A stretch of DNA of 62,668 nucleotides, from NCBI RefSeq assembly GCF_000382885.1, contig NZ_CAVK010000183.1, positions 1 through 62,668 on the forward strand, given 5' to 3'. The translations under genes were made by a program, and so were the position numbers. The notes below the pieces were generated by a model. That model made no database searches and was not told where the DNA came from. It was given only the letters and a program-made list of their open reading frames with translations. This DNA is from Sphingobium indicum BiD32. GTDB taxonomy: Bacteria > Pseudomonadota > Alphaproteobacteria > Sphingomonadales > Sphingomonadaceae. Below are positions 45,320-55,185 of the stretch, in pieces (the first letter of the stretch is position 1; each line of letters begins with the position of its first letter).

Positions 45320-46059
45320 CGGTCGATCGCCTGTCTGATGGCGCGCACTTGCGCAAGCGAGGTGCGGCGCCGGTTACCCAACGCAAATCCCAGGGCGAGC
45401 GCACGGCCATCTGTCGCTTGCGCCTCTTCGCTGGCCGAGGCGTGGACGTCCGATACGCCGGTGGCCGCTATGATGCTGACGACATTGGCAGCGCGCACGC
45501 CAGCGCCCGGCATGATGCTGATCCGCCCGGCGGCGCGCACCTGCATCGCGGCAAGGACCGGCAGGGCGTCGATAGCCCGTGTCGCGCCGCCGGAGGTCAA
45601 TATATGGTCGAACCCCAGATCGACCGCCTGATCGACGGCAGCGACCGGATCATCGACAAGATCGATGACGCGATGCAGCGTCAGGCCGATGTCGGGCCGG
45701 GCCTGTCGCATCGCGGCGGTCCAGTCGGCCAGCGCCGTGCAGTCCAGTCGCCCCGCTTGCGCTGCGCCGAACACCAGTCCGTCCACGCCCTGCCCGATCA
45801 GCGCCAAGCCCTCTGCCCGCGCGGTGGCAAGATCGGTCGCGTCATAGGCAAAATCACCATCGCGCGGGCGCACCATGGCGCGGATGTTCTTGCCCCGTTG
45901 CCGTACGGCATCCACGGCCTGGGCAACCAGCCCAGCGGACGGCGTCAGGCCACCGACCGCCAGCGCGCTGCACAATTCGATCCGGTCCGCGCCGCCAGCC
46001 AGCGCAACATGCAGGTCCGCCAATGTTTCGACACAGATTTCCAGTGTTCGCCTGATCAT
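45316..46059 (-). CDS. cutC: CutC family TIM-barrel protein
   Basis: A 247-residue cytoplasmic protein. Blocks: LEICVETLADLHVALAGGADRIELCSALAVGGLTPS, VRPRDGDFAYD, LVFGAAQ, LTLHRVIDLVDDP, ILTSGGATRAIDALP, IMPGAGVRAANV and VSDVHASASEEAQA. These are the CutC signature (family named for copper homeostasis, a role now doubted). It is first in a two-gene unit with a beta-galactosidase. CutC genes are repeatedly found among glycosidase genes, so a function on a sugar product is more likely here than copper handling, but no activity can be read from the sequence. Confidence 0.88.
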   Translation of the reverse strand: MIRRTLEICVETLADLHVALAGGADRIELCSALAVGGLTPSAGLVAQAVDAVRQRGKNIRAMVRPRDGDFAYDATDLATARAEGLALIGQGVDGLVFGAAQAGRLDCTALADWTAAMRQARPDIGLTLHRVIDLVDDPVAAVDQAVDLGFDHILTSGGATRAIDALPVLAAMQVRAAGRISIMPGAGVRAANVVSIIAATGVSDVHASASEEAQATDGRALALGFALGNRRRTSLAQVRAIRQAIDR

Positions 46060-46069
46060 CAGCGCCCCA

Positions 46070-46086
46070 TCACATACAATATGTCA
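46070..46086. promoter_or_regulatory. 17-bp imperfect palindrome before cutC, candidate operator
   Basis: TCACATA-caa-TATGTCA, with one mismatch between arms, starts 11 nt before the cutC start codon and just downstream of a promoter candidate. The position suits a repressor of the GntR type. Confidence 0.4.
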
Positions 46087-46092
46087 GACAAG

Positions 46093-46122
46093 TATCTAGA
46101 GCCAGTCGCGACGCCAGTGCAA
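46093..46122 (-). promoter_or_regulatory. Candidate promoter of cutC-GH2
   Basis: On the minus strand TTGCAC (46122-46117), an 18-nt spacer and TAGATA (46098-46093). The palindrome at 46070-46086 would overlap the transcription start. The rest of the 46060-46344 spacer holds nothing I recognise. Confidence 0.35.
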
Positions 46123-46344
46123 GCGCAGGCTGCACCGGTTCAGCAGCCGACAGGCGCTTTACATGCCGTGCTATGGTCCATGCCCCGCATTATCATGTCG
46201 TGCGTCATCCGCTGACGAAGGGGCTGATCGAGACAGTCATCCTCTTCGTTGAAGCAACTTCCAACCTCGGACGGCGACATATTCCCGCCAAAGGCTCCCA
46301 TTTACAGCACGCACGCCCCCTTCCGCAGGGCGGGCTAGTGTACC

Positions 46345-47520
46345 TCAATCATCCACACCGGCGATAAGGTCTTTCCAGTGATCTGGCCCAAGAGCAATCT
46401 CCGCGACCGTCAAAAGGCAGGCGTCCAATTGCCCAAAGAGCGTCTCGCGGTCGATATCCTGGCCGATAAAGACGAGTTCCTGCCGGCAATCGCCCACCGG
46501 TTCTTCCCATTGTCGCAGGATCGCGCTGCGACGATCCTCATCTGCGGGCCAGTGAATCTGGGGAATAAAATTCCACCATCGTCCTATATAGCCCTGGTGG
46601 ATCAGGGTTTCCGCCTGGGAGATGCTGCCGATTTCGGTGAAGCGGGCCGCATTCCAGAAATGGCCCTTGGCCCGAAGCAGACGACCATTGCTCCAGGGCT
46701 TTGTGAGCAAGTCCTGAAAGCGCATCGGATGGAAGGGTGCGCGAGCGCGATAGACGCAGGACGATATGCCATATTCTTCCGTCTCTGGGACATGCTCCCC
46801 CCGCAATTCCCGCAGCCATCCCGGCGCGCTTTCCGCCCGTTCGAGAGAGAAAAGGCCGGTATCGAGAATCCAGTCCAGCGGAACCTGACCCATCTGCATC
46901 GATCTGATCGTGGCGACAGGATTGAAGTACCGCAGGATCGCCAGCAATTCGTCGAGCGCGTCCACGGATATCAGGTCGGCTTTGCTGACTAGTATGACGT
47001 CGGCAAATTCAATCTGGTCGATCAGCAGTTGCGAGAGGTCGCGATCATCCTGCAAGCCGGCCTCCAGTCGATCGCCGGCGTGAAAGTCACGCAGGAAATG
47101 GAGCGCGTCCACCACCGTCACCATCGTGTCCAGCCGCGCGACATCGGCCAGCGTCCGACCCGCAGAATCGATGAAGGTGAAGGTTTCCGCGACCGGCCGG
47201 GGTTCGGAAATGCCCGACGATTCGATCAGCAGATAATCGAACCGCTGCTCCGCTGCGAGAGTAGCGATCTGTTCCAGCAGGTCTTCCCGCAAGGTGCAGC
47301 AGATGCAGCCATTGGTCATTTCTACCAGCCGTTCCTCCGATCGGCTGAGGCCGACATCGCGCGCGATGTCGGCCGCGTCGATATTGATTTCGCTCATGTC
47401 ATTGACGATGATGGCGACCCGTCGGCCCTGACGATTTTTCAGGACATGGCTGAGCAAAGTGCTTTTCCCCGCGCCCAGAAAGCCGGAGAGGACGGTTACG
47501 GGAAGGCGTGTGTCATCCAT
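46345..47520 (-). CDS. CobW/COG0523 GTPase, probable nitrile hydratase metallochaperone
   Basis: A 391-residue P-loop GTPase. Walker A is [15 protein letters not shown] (about 12-26), the metal motif CxCC is in [11 protein letters not shown] (about 72), Walker B and guanine blocks are [14 protein letters not shown] and LVSKADLI, and a CobW C-terminal domain follows (about 260-390). Its stop is at 46345, and it starts 11 nt after the beta-subunit stop, so it is the third gene of the nitrile hydratase operon. In several nitrile hydratase operons a CobW-type protein (P47K) serves as activator for metal insertion; that role is inferred here from position. Confidence 0.85.
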   Translation of the reverse strand: MDDTRLPVTVLSGFLGAGKSTLLSHVLKNRQGRRVAIIVNDMSEINIDAADIARDVGLSRSEERLVEMTNGCICCTLREDLLEQIATLAAEQRFDYLLIESSGISEPRPVAETFTFIDSAGRTLADVARLDTMVTVVDALHFLRDFHAGDRLEAGLQDDRDLSQLLIDQIEFADVILVSKADLISVDALDELLAILRYFNPVATIRSMQMGQVPLDWILDTGLFSLERAESAPGWLRELRGEHVPETEEYGISSCVYRARAPFHPMRFQDLLTKPWSNGRLLRAKGHFWNAARFTEIGSISQAETLIHQGYIGRWWNFIPQIHWPADEDRRSAILRQWEEPVGDCRQELVFIGQDIDRETLFGQLDACLLTVAEIALGPDHWKDLIAGVDD

Positions 47521-47531
47521 GCCGATATGGC

Positions 47532-48164
47532 TCAGGCGGGTTCAAGATAGGACTCGAACAGATCCACGATCACCGCAGCGGCATCGGTATCGTCGCCCCA
47601 CAAATCGGCCGCGGCAAATTCGACATGGAGCGTGGGTTCCGATCCGCCGTCGTTGCGGCCATGACCGATCGCGTCGGGGAAGGGCCATTGCGCGCCGGTA
47701 CGATGCGTGACCGTGCCCACCTTGCCGCGACAATAAGCGGGATAGCGGACATGGCCTGCAAAATGATCATCCTGTACCCGGACGCGATCGCCGACCGCAA
47801 AGATGGTGCGATCCATGCGCGGCGCACGCCCCTGCGACAAAGCGGGCCGGGCAAGCGGGAAAGGCTTGCCGGTCGCTTGTACCAGCTCCTCCTGGGTCAA
47901 CACCCCCTTTTCGACCAGCAGGGAGGCGACGCCGACGACATAACGTTCATAATAGGGCGTCATCAGATAATAGAGCGGCTCCAGCCGCTCGACCGCGTGG
48001 CGCACTTCATCGATGCTGAAGATGCCCTGTTCCACCCCCAGGAAAATGCCGCCATAGCCGATCGCCTCCCAGTCATGGTGGAAAGGGCCACCAACATCCG
48101 CGTCGGCAATGTGGTCGACCCGCCCGAAGCCCTGCATCCCGGCGAGATCATGGATACCGTCCAT
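47532..48164 (-). CDS. Nitrile hydratase beta subunit
   Basis: A 210-residue subunit. It starts [18 protein letters not shown], the invariant beta-subunit N-terminus, with AAAGGAC upstream. [27 protein letters not shown] lies near 68-95. The C-terminal SH3-like barrel holds [31 protein letters not shown] and [12 protein letters not shown]. Together with alpha it hydrates nitriles to amides in the cytoplasm. Length and order (alpha, beta, activator) are usual. Confidence 0.95.
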   Translation of the reverse strand: MDGIHDLAGMQGFGRVDHIADADVGGPFHHDWEAIGYGGIFLGVEQGIFSIDEVRHAVERLEPLYYLMTPYYERYVVGVASLLVEKGVLTQEELVQATGKPFPLARPALSQGRAPRMDRTIFAVGDRVRVQDDHFAGHVRYPAYCRGKVGTVTHRTGAQWPFPDAIGHGRNDGGSEPTLHVEFAAADLWGDDTDAAAVIVDLFESYLEPA

Positions 48165-48196
48165 TATGTCTGTCCTTTGCTAGAAGTCGTGGGGGT

Positions 48197-48820
48197 TCAG
48201 CCTGCCTTGGGCAGGGCGACGCCGATCAGGCAGTCCTTGGTGACGATCTGTGCGAGCTGCTCGGCGCTCCAGCCCTCGGTTCCTGCGGGGCGGACGGGCA
48301 GGACCATGTACCGCGTTTCGGCGGTCGTATCATAAACCTTTATGGCGACGTCGGCCGGGATGACGGTGCCCATTTCGGCCAGCACCTTGCGTGGTTCGCG
48401 GCAGATGCGCGCCCGATATTCAAAGCTTTTATACCATGTCGGCGGCAGGCCCAGGATCGGCCAGGCAGTGCAGGAACAGAGGGTGCAGGTGACGACATGC
48501 TTGACGCTGGCGCTGTCCTCCAGCGCGACGATATATTCGCCCTGCGGCCCCAGATAGCCATATTGCCCGACCGCCGCCGTGCCGTCGCTGAGCAGCAGAT
48601 CCCGAAAATCCGGGTCGGTCCAGGCGCGGGCGACCAGTTCTGCGCCGCGCCGGGGGGAGAAATCCTCCTCGAACACCTTCTGCCACCCTTCGACAAAGCC
48701 GTCCGTTGCAACGCCCTTATCCTTCAAAACCTGATAGAGAGCGCGGGCGCGCTCTTCGGCCGGTGCCTGCAACGGCAGACCGGGCCGGTTGTCATGCATA
48801 TCTTTTACCCCGACGGACAT
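48197..48820 (-). CDS. Nitrile hydratase alpha subunit (metal-binding)
   Basis: A 207-residue subunit. Start 48820 has GAGG and AGGGA close upstream; the longer frame to 49027 is not needed. The metal motif is C112-T-L-C115-S-C117. Thr in the second position is what cobalt enzymes usually have, but the following TAWPILGLPPTWYKSFEYRAR and the CobW neighbour are more like the iron group. The two modified cysteines (sulfinic and sulfenic) would be C115 and C117. The gene is divergent from the aldoxime dehydratase gene. Confidence 0.95.
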   Translation of the reverse strand: MSVGVKDMHDNRPGLPLQAPAEERARALYQVLKDKGVATDGFVEGWQKVFEEDFSPRRGAELVARAWTDPDFRDLLLSDGTAAVGQYGYLGPQGEYIVALEDSASVKHVVTCTLCSCTAWPILGLPPTWYKSFEYRARICREPRKVLAEMGTVIPADVAIKVYDTTAETRYMVLPVRPAGTEGWSAEQLAQIVTKDCLIGVALPKAG

Positions 48821-49140
48821 TCCCTTTTCCTCTCTCGATGAGATCAGGTCGATATGGCGGCAAGCGGACCTCAGTTCGGGCGAGGTCACCGGGCCTGCGC
48901 CGGTATCGCCAGGAGACTGGACGTCCCGACGGGGGCACGTATTGCCCGATCCTGCGGAGCTGTTGGCACATCTTGCGGAAACGCAGGCCGACGGGATGAA
49001 TAGCAAGATATGCCAATGACTTCGCAAGCCTTGGCAATATCTGGCGAGGCCACCCGATATGATCGGTCCATGCCCCTCCGCGTACCGATCAACCGGCCGG
49101 TGGAAGGCTCAGTTCGCGCCCGGAAAGGACCATCGGCGAC
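48821..49140. other. Divergent control region of the aldoxime and nitrile operons
   Basis: 320 bp between the nitrile hydratase alpha and aldoxime dehydratase genes. Both promoters must lie here. No clear -35/-10 pair stood out. The only structure I see is the inverted repeat at 49007-49041. Confidence 0.5.
49007..49041. promoter_or_regulatory. Inverted repeat, candidate regulator site
   Basis: GATATGCCAA (49007-49016) and TTGGCAATATC (49031-49041) are complementary apart from one extra T, with a 14-nt spacer. The AraC protein at 52012 is a candidate binder. Confidence 0.4.
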
Positions 49141-50211
49141 ATGGAATCCGCAATCGATACCCATCTCAAATGCCCGCGCAGCCTCTCGCGCCGGGTCGCG
49201 GCCGACTATGTTCCGCCTTTCCCCATGTGGGTGGCGCGTGCCGATCCGTCGCTGAAACAGGTGGTGATGGGGCATTTCGGCGTGCAATCGAAAAGCGGTG
49301 ATGGTCTTGCCAACGCCGCTTCGCTGGACGCGCTGCGGCACATCGTCGCCACGTTCCAGGCGACGGACGGTCCGGGTCATTTCGACCTGGTCGACTATGC
49401 CGACACCGATGGCTATGACAATCGCATGGCCATCGCCTACTGGACCGATCCCGCCGCGTTCGCGCGCTGGCAGGATGCCGCGCCGGTGCGGGACTGGTGG
49501 CAGTCCGACGCGCGCCTGTCCGACGGGCTGGGCTATTTTCGCGAGATACTGGCCCCGCGCGTCGATCAGTTCGAGACGCTCTATGCCTTTCGCGATGCGC
49601 TGCCCGGCGTCGGCGCGGTCATGGATCGTGTCAGCGACGAGATTGAGGAACATGGCTATTGGGGGTCGATGCGCGACCGCATGGCCGCTTCGCAGACCGA
49701 CTGGCTGGCGGCAAAGGGCGAGCTGTGCGTCGTCGCCGGTGATCCGCAGGCACGGGGCCGGGTCGTCATTGGCGGCCATGACAATCTCTGCCTGATCCGG
49801 TCGGGACAGGATTGGGAGGAAGCCGGAGCGGAAGAGCGCACCCTGTATCTGGAGGAGATCGAGCCGACCCTGCGCGCGGGCATGGATTTCCTGCGCGATC
49901 AGGGTGCCAGCATCGGCTGCTATTCCAACCGCTATGTCCGGCATATCGATCTGGACGGGCGACCGGTCGACCAGAGCTTCGACCTGGGCCACTGGCGGTC
50001 GCTCGACCTGCTGGAGCGTTGGGCGGAATCGCATCCGACCCATTTGCGCATCTTCGTCACCTTCTTCCGGGTCGCCACCTCGCTTGAGAAGCTCCGGCTC
50101 TATCATGAGGTGCTGGTCGTCGATGCCGCCGACCAATATTATGAATATATCCATTGCCACCCCAATAGCGGCCTGATGCGCGACGCCCGCATCGGCGCCG
50201 ATGCCAACTGA
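49141..50211 (+). CDS. oxd: Aldoxime dehydratase (phenylacetaldoxime dehydratase family)
   Basis: A 356-residue heme enzyme that dehydrates aldoximes to nitriles. Family blocks: [20 protein letters not shown] at the N-terminus, [57 protein letters not shown], and [27 protein letters not shown]. The His in RLYHEV is the expected proximal heme ligand and that in YYEYIHCHP the expected distal catalytic residue. Start 49141 gives the standard N-terminus. It feeds nitrile hydratase (divergent) and is followed by the amidase gene 13 nt later. Confidence 0.93.
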   Translation: MESAIDTHLKCPRSLSRRVAADYVPPFPMWVARADPSLKQVVMGHFGVQSKSGDGLANAASLDALRHIVATFQATDGPGHFDLVDYADTDGYDNRMAIAYWTDPAAFARWQDAAPVRDWWQSDARLSDGLGYFREILAPRVDQFETLYAFRDALPGVGAVMDRVSDEIEEHGYWGSMRDRMAASQTDWLAAKGELCVVAGDPQARGRVVIGGHDNLCLIRSGQDWEEAGAEERTLYLEEIEPTLRAGMDFLRDQGASIGCYSNRYVRHIDLDGRPVDQSFDLGHWRSLDLLERWAESHPTHLRIFVTFFRVATSLEKLRLYHEVLVVDAADQYYEYIHCHPNSGLMRDARIGADAN

Positions 50212-50224
50212 TCGGGGATCATCC

Positions 50225-51739
50225 ATGACCGTCCGCATGCCATCCACGGCCGAACTGGCCGATATCGCCACCAGCCTGCACATGACCCTGCTGCCCGATC
50301 AGGTGCAGGACTATCATGCATTGATTGGCGGCTTCCTTGCCGATTATCAGATGATCGACGACCTGCCCGACGAAGTGCCGCAGCTGCGCTATCCGCGCGC
50401 GCCGGGCCATCGCCCGGAAGGCGAGGAGACATGCGGCAACGCCTGGTATTGGAAGGCCATGGTGCAGGGCGCCCCGACCGGCAAGCTGCATGGCAGGACC
50501 ATCGCGATCAAGGACAATATCAACGTCGCAGGTGTGCCGATGATGAACGGATCGGCAACGCTGGAGGGCTTTGTGCCCAGCTTCGACGCCACGGTCGTGA
50601 CCCGCACGCTGGACGCCGGGGCCACGATCCTGGGCAAGGCGACATGCGAGCAATTCTGCCTGTCTGGGGGCAGCCATACGTCCGATCCGGCACCTGTCCA
50701 TAATCCGCGCCGATCAGGCTATTCCGCCGGCGGATCGTCGTCGGGAAGTGCCGCGCTGGTCGCGGCGGGCGAGGTGGACATGGCATTGGGCACCGATCAG
50801 GGCGGATCGGTGCGCATCCCGGCCTCCTTCTGCGGCGTCGTGGGGATGAAGCCGACCCATGGGCTGGTGCCCTATACCGGCCTGATGCCGATCGAGGCGA
50901 CGGTGGACCATTGCGGCCCGATCACCCGCACCGTCCGCGACAATGCCCTGCTGCTCGAAGTCATCGCCGGTCCCGATGGCATGGACGCGCGCCAGCGCGG
51001 TGCGCCTGCAGAGGACTATTCGGCTGCGCTCGATCGCGGGGTTCGAGGGCTGCGGATCGGTCTGGTGGAGGAGGGCTTCGCGCTGCCCAACATGATGCCG
51101 CAAGTTGCGGAAAAGGTCCGGGCTGCGGCCCGCACGCTGGAGCGATTGGGTGCTGCCGTCACACCCCTGTCCGTTCCCGATCATAGCCTTGCGACCACGC
51201 TCTGGACACCGATCGGCTGCGAAGGACTATTGGCGCAGATGATGCTCGGCAATGGTGGCGGCCATAACAGCATCGGCTTGCAGGATGTCGCCCTGATCGA
51301 CCGGCACCGCAGCTGGCGCGATCAGGCCGATGCGCTGTCCGCCTCGCTCAAATTGTGCATGATGGTCGGCGAATATGGCAGGCGTGCCTTTGGCGGGCGC
51401 TACCATGCCAAGGCGCAGAATATCCGCCTGCGGGTCAAGCGCAGCTATGAAAGGCTTTTTGACGCCTATGACCTGCTGCTGATGCCGACGCTGCCGATCG
51501 TCGCGTCGAAAATGCCAGCCGCCGATGCGTCCGTGGCCGAGATCGTCGCCCGCGCGCTGGAGATGATCGGCAATACAGCCGCCTACGACGTCACCGGCAA
51601 TCCGGCCATGTCGCTGCCGTGCGGCACGGTCGATGGGCTGCCGGTGGGCCTGATGCTGGTGGCGCGCGATCATGGCGAAAGCATCATCTATCAGGCTGCG
51701 GCCGCCTATGAGCAGGCAGTCGATTGGGAAGCGCTGTGA
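50225..51739 (+). CDS. Amidase (amidase signature family)
   Basis: A 504-residue hydrolase; start 50225 ([13 protein letters not shown]). The Ser-cisSer-Lys triad is visible: Lys in [10 protein letters not shown], the cis-Ser in [19 protein letters not shown] with the nucleophile Ser in [23 protein letters not shown]. It would hydrolyse the amide made by nitrile hydratase to the acid. This is the arrangement of aldoxime-nitrile clusters in Pseudomonas and Rhodococcus. Its TGA overlaps the ATG of the small HTH gene. Confidence 0.93.
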   Translation: MTVRMPSTAELADIATSLHMTLLPDQVQDYHALIGGFLADYQMIDDLPDEVPQLRYPRAPGHRPEGEETCGNAWYWKAMVQGAPTGKLHGRTIAIKDNINVAGVPMMNGSATLEGFVPSFDATVVTRTLDAGATILGKATCEQFCLSGGSHTSDPAPVHNPRRSGYSAGGSSSGSAALVAAGEVDMALGTDQGGSVRIPASFCGVVGMKPTHGLVPYTGLMPIEATVDHCGPITRTVRDNALLLEVIAGPDGMDARQRGAPAEDYSAALDRGVRGLRIGLVEEGFALPNMMPQVAEKVRAAARTLERLGAAVTPLSVPDHSLATTLWTPIGCEGLLAQMMLGNGGGHNSIGLQDVALIDRHRSWRDQADALSASLKLCMMVGEYGRRAFGGRYHAKAQNIRLRVKRSYERLFDAYDLLLMPTLPIVASKMPAADASVAEIVARALEMIGNTAAYDVTGNPAMSLPCGTVDGLPVGLMLVARDHGESIIYQAAAAYEQAVDWEAL

Positions 51740-51975
51740 TGTCGGTCGGACAGGCCGCAACACCGCAGCGCATGGCGCATATCGACCCAAGAATCGCGGA
51801 TAGGCTGGCGGCAAGGCTCGAAAGCCAGAAGCCTGATTATCTGATGGAAACGCTGGGGATCAGCGTCAACACATGGGTGAAGATCAGGCGCGGACAGCCG
51901 ATCCGCGCATCGGTGGCCACGCGGCTGTTGCGACGGATCGGCCAATTGGGGGATGATGGCTGTATCGCCAATTGA
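51739..51975 (+). CDS. Small helix-turn-helix-like protein
   Basis: A 78-residue protein starting at the TGATG junction with the amidase. The middle reads DYLMETLGISVNTWVKIRRGQPIRASVATRLLRRIG, which fits an XRE-like HTH (helices around residues 35-70). It has no other domain. Tight coupling with the amidase suggests a regulator or accessory protein of the aldoxime pathway. I do not know a named family. Confidence 0.6.
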   Translation: MSVGQAATPQRMAHIDPRIADRLAARLESQKPDYLMETLGISVNTWVKIRRGQPIRASVATRLLRRIGQLGDDGCIAN

Positions 51976-52011
51976 GCAAGGATCGGCGTGCCTGAAGGGT
52001 GCCGATCCCTT

Positions 52012-52917
52012 TCAGGTTGCGCACAGAGCGACGCAATGCAGCTTGCGATACTGGCCGGGCGACATGCCCGTCGCCTTGCGGAACACCCGGTTGAAATTCG
52101 CCTGCGACCCGAAACCCGTTTCCAGCGCAATCTCCACCAGCGCCAGCCGCCCCAGCGCCAGCCGTTCCTGCGCCACCTGGATGCGCCGCTCCATCACGTA
52201 ACGATGTGGCGTCAGCCCGGTCGCGCGGCGGAACAGGCGGGTGAAGTGAAACGGGCTGAGACATGCCTGCGCTGCCAGTTCCTCCAGCGATAGTTCAGCG
52301 TCGAGCTTGTGTTCGATCAGGTCCACCACCCGTTTCAGCCGAACCGGATCGAGCGTGCGCGCAGCCTGCATATCGGGCGCGCGCCAGTGATCGGCGGAAT
52401 ATTGGCTGACCAGATGCGCTGCTAGCGTCGTGCGCATGCCATCGACAAGCAGACGATCGGTAGGGGCCGGTCCACGTTCCAGTAGCGATCGGAAGGCCGT
52501 GCCGATCTGCACCAGCAGCGTATCGTTCAGGCCGCCGGCATAGCCCAGTCGCGCCTTGCCCGGATCGATCTCATAGGCTTCCAGCGCCGCGCGCTCCAGC
52601 AAGGTTGGCGGCAGGAAAATGTGCAGGCATTCGTCCATCGGCGCGGAGAGGCGAATGTCGCTTTCATAGGTGCCCGACGGACAGATCCAGGATGTCCCCG
52701 GACGGGCGAACGCCTCCTGCGTCTGGCCATCGCCGGTCCGCCGGACGCTGAGCTGCCCAGACAGGAGGATGCCGATCTCTGTACATTCCAGGCCAAGGTC
52801 GGCCAGCCCCCCGGCCTCATGTCGCCAGAGTTCAAGGCGCAGACCCGACCATTCGGCAACGTCCGAAAGCCGCCGCCCGGTTATATATTTCCTGTCTCCA
52901 TGACTGTTCAGCTGCAT
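52012..52917 (-). CDS. AraC-family regulator of the aldoxime/nitrile genes
   Basis: A 301-residue regulator. The N-terminal part (1-195) is a sensory domain with PSGTYESDIRLSAPMDECLHIFLP. The C-terminal two-helix-turn-helix module is LDAELSLEELAAQACLSPFHFTRLFRRATGLTPHRYVMERRI and LALVEIALETGFGSQANFNRVFRKATGMSPGQYRK. Convergent with the HTH gene and divergent from the second TonB receptor, it probably activates the cluster with an aldoxime or nitrile as signal, as for OxdR/NhpR-type proteins. Confidence 0.88.
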   Translation of the reverse strand: MQLNSHGDRKYITGRRLSDVAEWSGLRLELWRHEAGGLADLGLECTEIGILLSGQLSVRRTGDGQTQEAFARPGTSWICPSGTYESDIRLSAPMDECLHIFLPPTLLERAALEAYEIDPGKARLGYAGGLNDTLLVQIGTAFRSLLERGPAPTDRLLVDGMRTTLAAHLVSQYSADHWRAPDMQAARTLDPVRLKRVVDLIEHKLDAELSLEELAAQACLSPFHFTRLFRRATGLTPHRYVMERRIQVAQERLALGRLALVEIALETGFGSQANFNRVFRKATGMSPGQYRKLHCVALCAT

Positions 52918-53231
52918 GTCTTGCTACCCCATGGCCCGATTAAGACTCAGAGTGAGCGGCGGCACAAGCGCGCCGTCATAATCGAGCAGGAAATGACAAA
53001 GAGTGCGCAAGAGCGGGTAATATCTTGCCGCAAGAGTGCGGCATTCCATAGATCGCGGGAAAGGCAAATGATCGCATGAAAATGCGAATTTATTTCCAGC
53101 TCCCGCGCCAACCTGAAAAAACACAACAGAAATATTCGCAGGGTGCCGCGATTATCGTTGCGGCGGGTGAGAACATCTCGCGCTCGGATTGCATCAGATC
53201 GCGACCATTTGATCAAAAAGGGGAAGATAAA
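52918..53231. other. Divergent spacer between araC-type gene and TonB receptor
   Basis: 314 bp without a supported gene. GGGGAAG just before the TTG at 53232 is a likely ribosome-binding site. No clear promoter pair was found. Confidence 0.4.
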
Positions 53232-55111
53232 TTGCGCCATACCAATGCTCATCTGTCGATATCGCTGATCGCCCTGGCGGCCGCAACACGATCGGCGGTG
53301 CGATCAGCGTGACCACCAAGCGCCCGTCTTCGACCCCGGAAGGCTCGCTGGAGGCGACCTATGGCAATTATGATCGCATGGAAATGCGCGGATCGATCGA
53401 TACGCCGATCTCCGACGTCCTGCGCACCAAGCTGACCTTTGGCTACAAGCGCGCAGACGGCTGGTCGCATTTGCTGGCGGCCAACTATCCCGCGCCTGCC
53501 CATAATAACCGCAGCCAGCGCACGCCCGGCGACGTCAATCGCGGATCGGGTCGACTGGCGATCGAATATGCGCCATCAGACGCCTTCAACCTCTACCTGA
53601 CCGCCGATGTCTCGCGCATACGGGAGGCGACGGTCCCGTCAGCCGCTTTGGCCGTGCCGCTCGATGGCACGCTGACGGCCGCCTATAATGCCAATGATGC
53701 TGCGGTCATCGACGTGCCCGGCTATGGCACGGGCGTCCGCTATGACGATCGCTGGGTGGTCGCGCCGGGCAACAAGCGCGGCACTTACCAGACTGGTCCC
53801 AATGGCACCAATCTCAACGTTACCGGCTTTGCCGGAACCGCCGAATGGAAGCTGGCGGACGATCTGACCTTCAAGTCGATCACCGCCTTTCGCAAGGTCA
53901 GTGGCAGCTTCAACCGCGATGCAGACAACAGCCCCCTCCAGGTCGTCGACTGCTTCAGCAATTTCCAGCAAAAGCAATTCTCGCAGGAAGGGCAACTGGT
54001 CGGGTCAGCCTTCTCGGATCGCGTGGAATATATCGGTGGTGCCTATTATTTCAAGGAAAGCGCAGTCGACGACTATCGCTGCGCCCTGCCGCCTTCGATC
54101 GGCACGATCATCCTGAAATCCGACGCCGACAACAGCAGCTACGCCGCCTTCGGCCAGGCATCCTTCAAGCTGTCGGACGCTATCAAGATCACGGCCGGCG
54201 TCCGCTATACCCATGACAAGAAATCGCTGCTGCCAGACTTCATCTATGATCCCGCCGCAGGGGGAGCCTTTGCGGGCGTGCGCACCGTGCCCTATGGCCG
54301 CGTCACCAACACATTTTCCAACGTGTCGCCACGCTTCAGCATCGATTATAAACTCTCCCGCGACGTGCTGTTCTACGGCTCCTATTCGCGCGGCTACAAG
54401 GGCGGCGGTTTCAACGCCCGGACCGTCGCCCCCCGGCCCGATGTCCTGGCCTTCACCCCGGAAAAGCTCGCGACCTTCGAGGTCGGCACAAAGCTGGAGA
54501 TGCTCGATCGCAAGGTCAGGCTGAACGTTGCGGCCTTCACCACCAAATATCAGGACATCCAGATCACCGTGATCGAGGATTTCGCGCCGGGCACGCAAAA
54601 TGGCGGCGATGCGCGGATCAAGGGGTTTGAGGCGGAACTGGCGGCCAAGCCGACCGACCGGCTGACGCTCAACGCCTCGCTGGCGCATCTCGACACCCAT
54701 TATACCAAGCTGCTGCCGCTCTCCTCGCTCGTCCGGCCGGAATTTCAGGTGCGGATGAGCAACACCCTGTCCAACTCGCCCGCATGGTCGGCCAGCGCCG
54801 GGTTCGACTACCGTATCCCGGTTCCGGCGCTTTCGGGCGATGTCAGCCTGCGCGGCGACTGGTCCTACAATAGCAAGATCTACAATGATGACATCAACTC
54901 GGTCTGGCTGACGCAGAAGGGCTACAGCATCTTCAACGCGCAGATCGCCTATGAAAATGGCGACGGAAACTGGGACCTGCTACTCTGGGGCAAGAATCTG
55001 AGCGACAAGCAGGTCATCTTCAGCGGTGACGCCAATGCCGCGGCCGGTTTCGTCCAGGGCAATTACAGCGCCCCGCGCACCTACGGCGTGACGTTCCGCC
55101 GCCGCTTCTGA
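53232..55111 (+). pseudogene. TonB-dependent receptor lacking most of its plug, with frameshift
   Basis: A TTG start at 53232 opens a leader (RHTNAHLSISLIALA). At about 53275-53285 the frame changes and the text jumps straight to GRNTIGGAISVTTKRPS, the conserved end of the plug. The TonB box and about 100 plug residues are missing. From 53309 the barrel is complete and ends GVTFRRRF at 55111, with normal blocks such as VSPRFSIDYKLSRDVLFYGSYSRGYKGGGFN. One out-of-frame deletion explains it. As written, no functional receptor can be made. Placed between the AraC gene and the acyl-CoA synthetase, it would have imported the aldoxime-pathway substrate. Confidence 0.82.
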
Positions 55112-55185
55112 TCCAACCGTCGCACTGACGGGGCCATCCTCGTCGGTGCGACATGACAATGACAATAGCAGCAGGACAGGATCAA

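Noticed and set aside
42692..45631. 979-codon plus-strand ORF opposite the GH2 beta-galactosidase
   Set aside because: Shadow frame of a high-GC gene. The minus strand carries all GH2 blocks in order.
48789..49019. 76-codon plus-strand ORF in the nitrile hydratase/aldoxime dehydratase spacer
   Set aside because: It overlaps the N-terminus of the alpha subunit on the other strand, has no motif and lies in the required promoter region.
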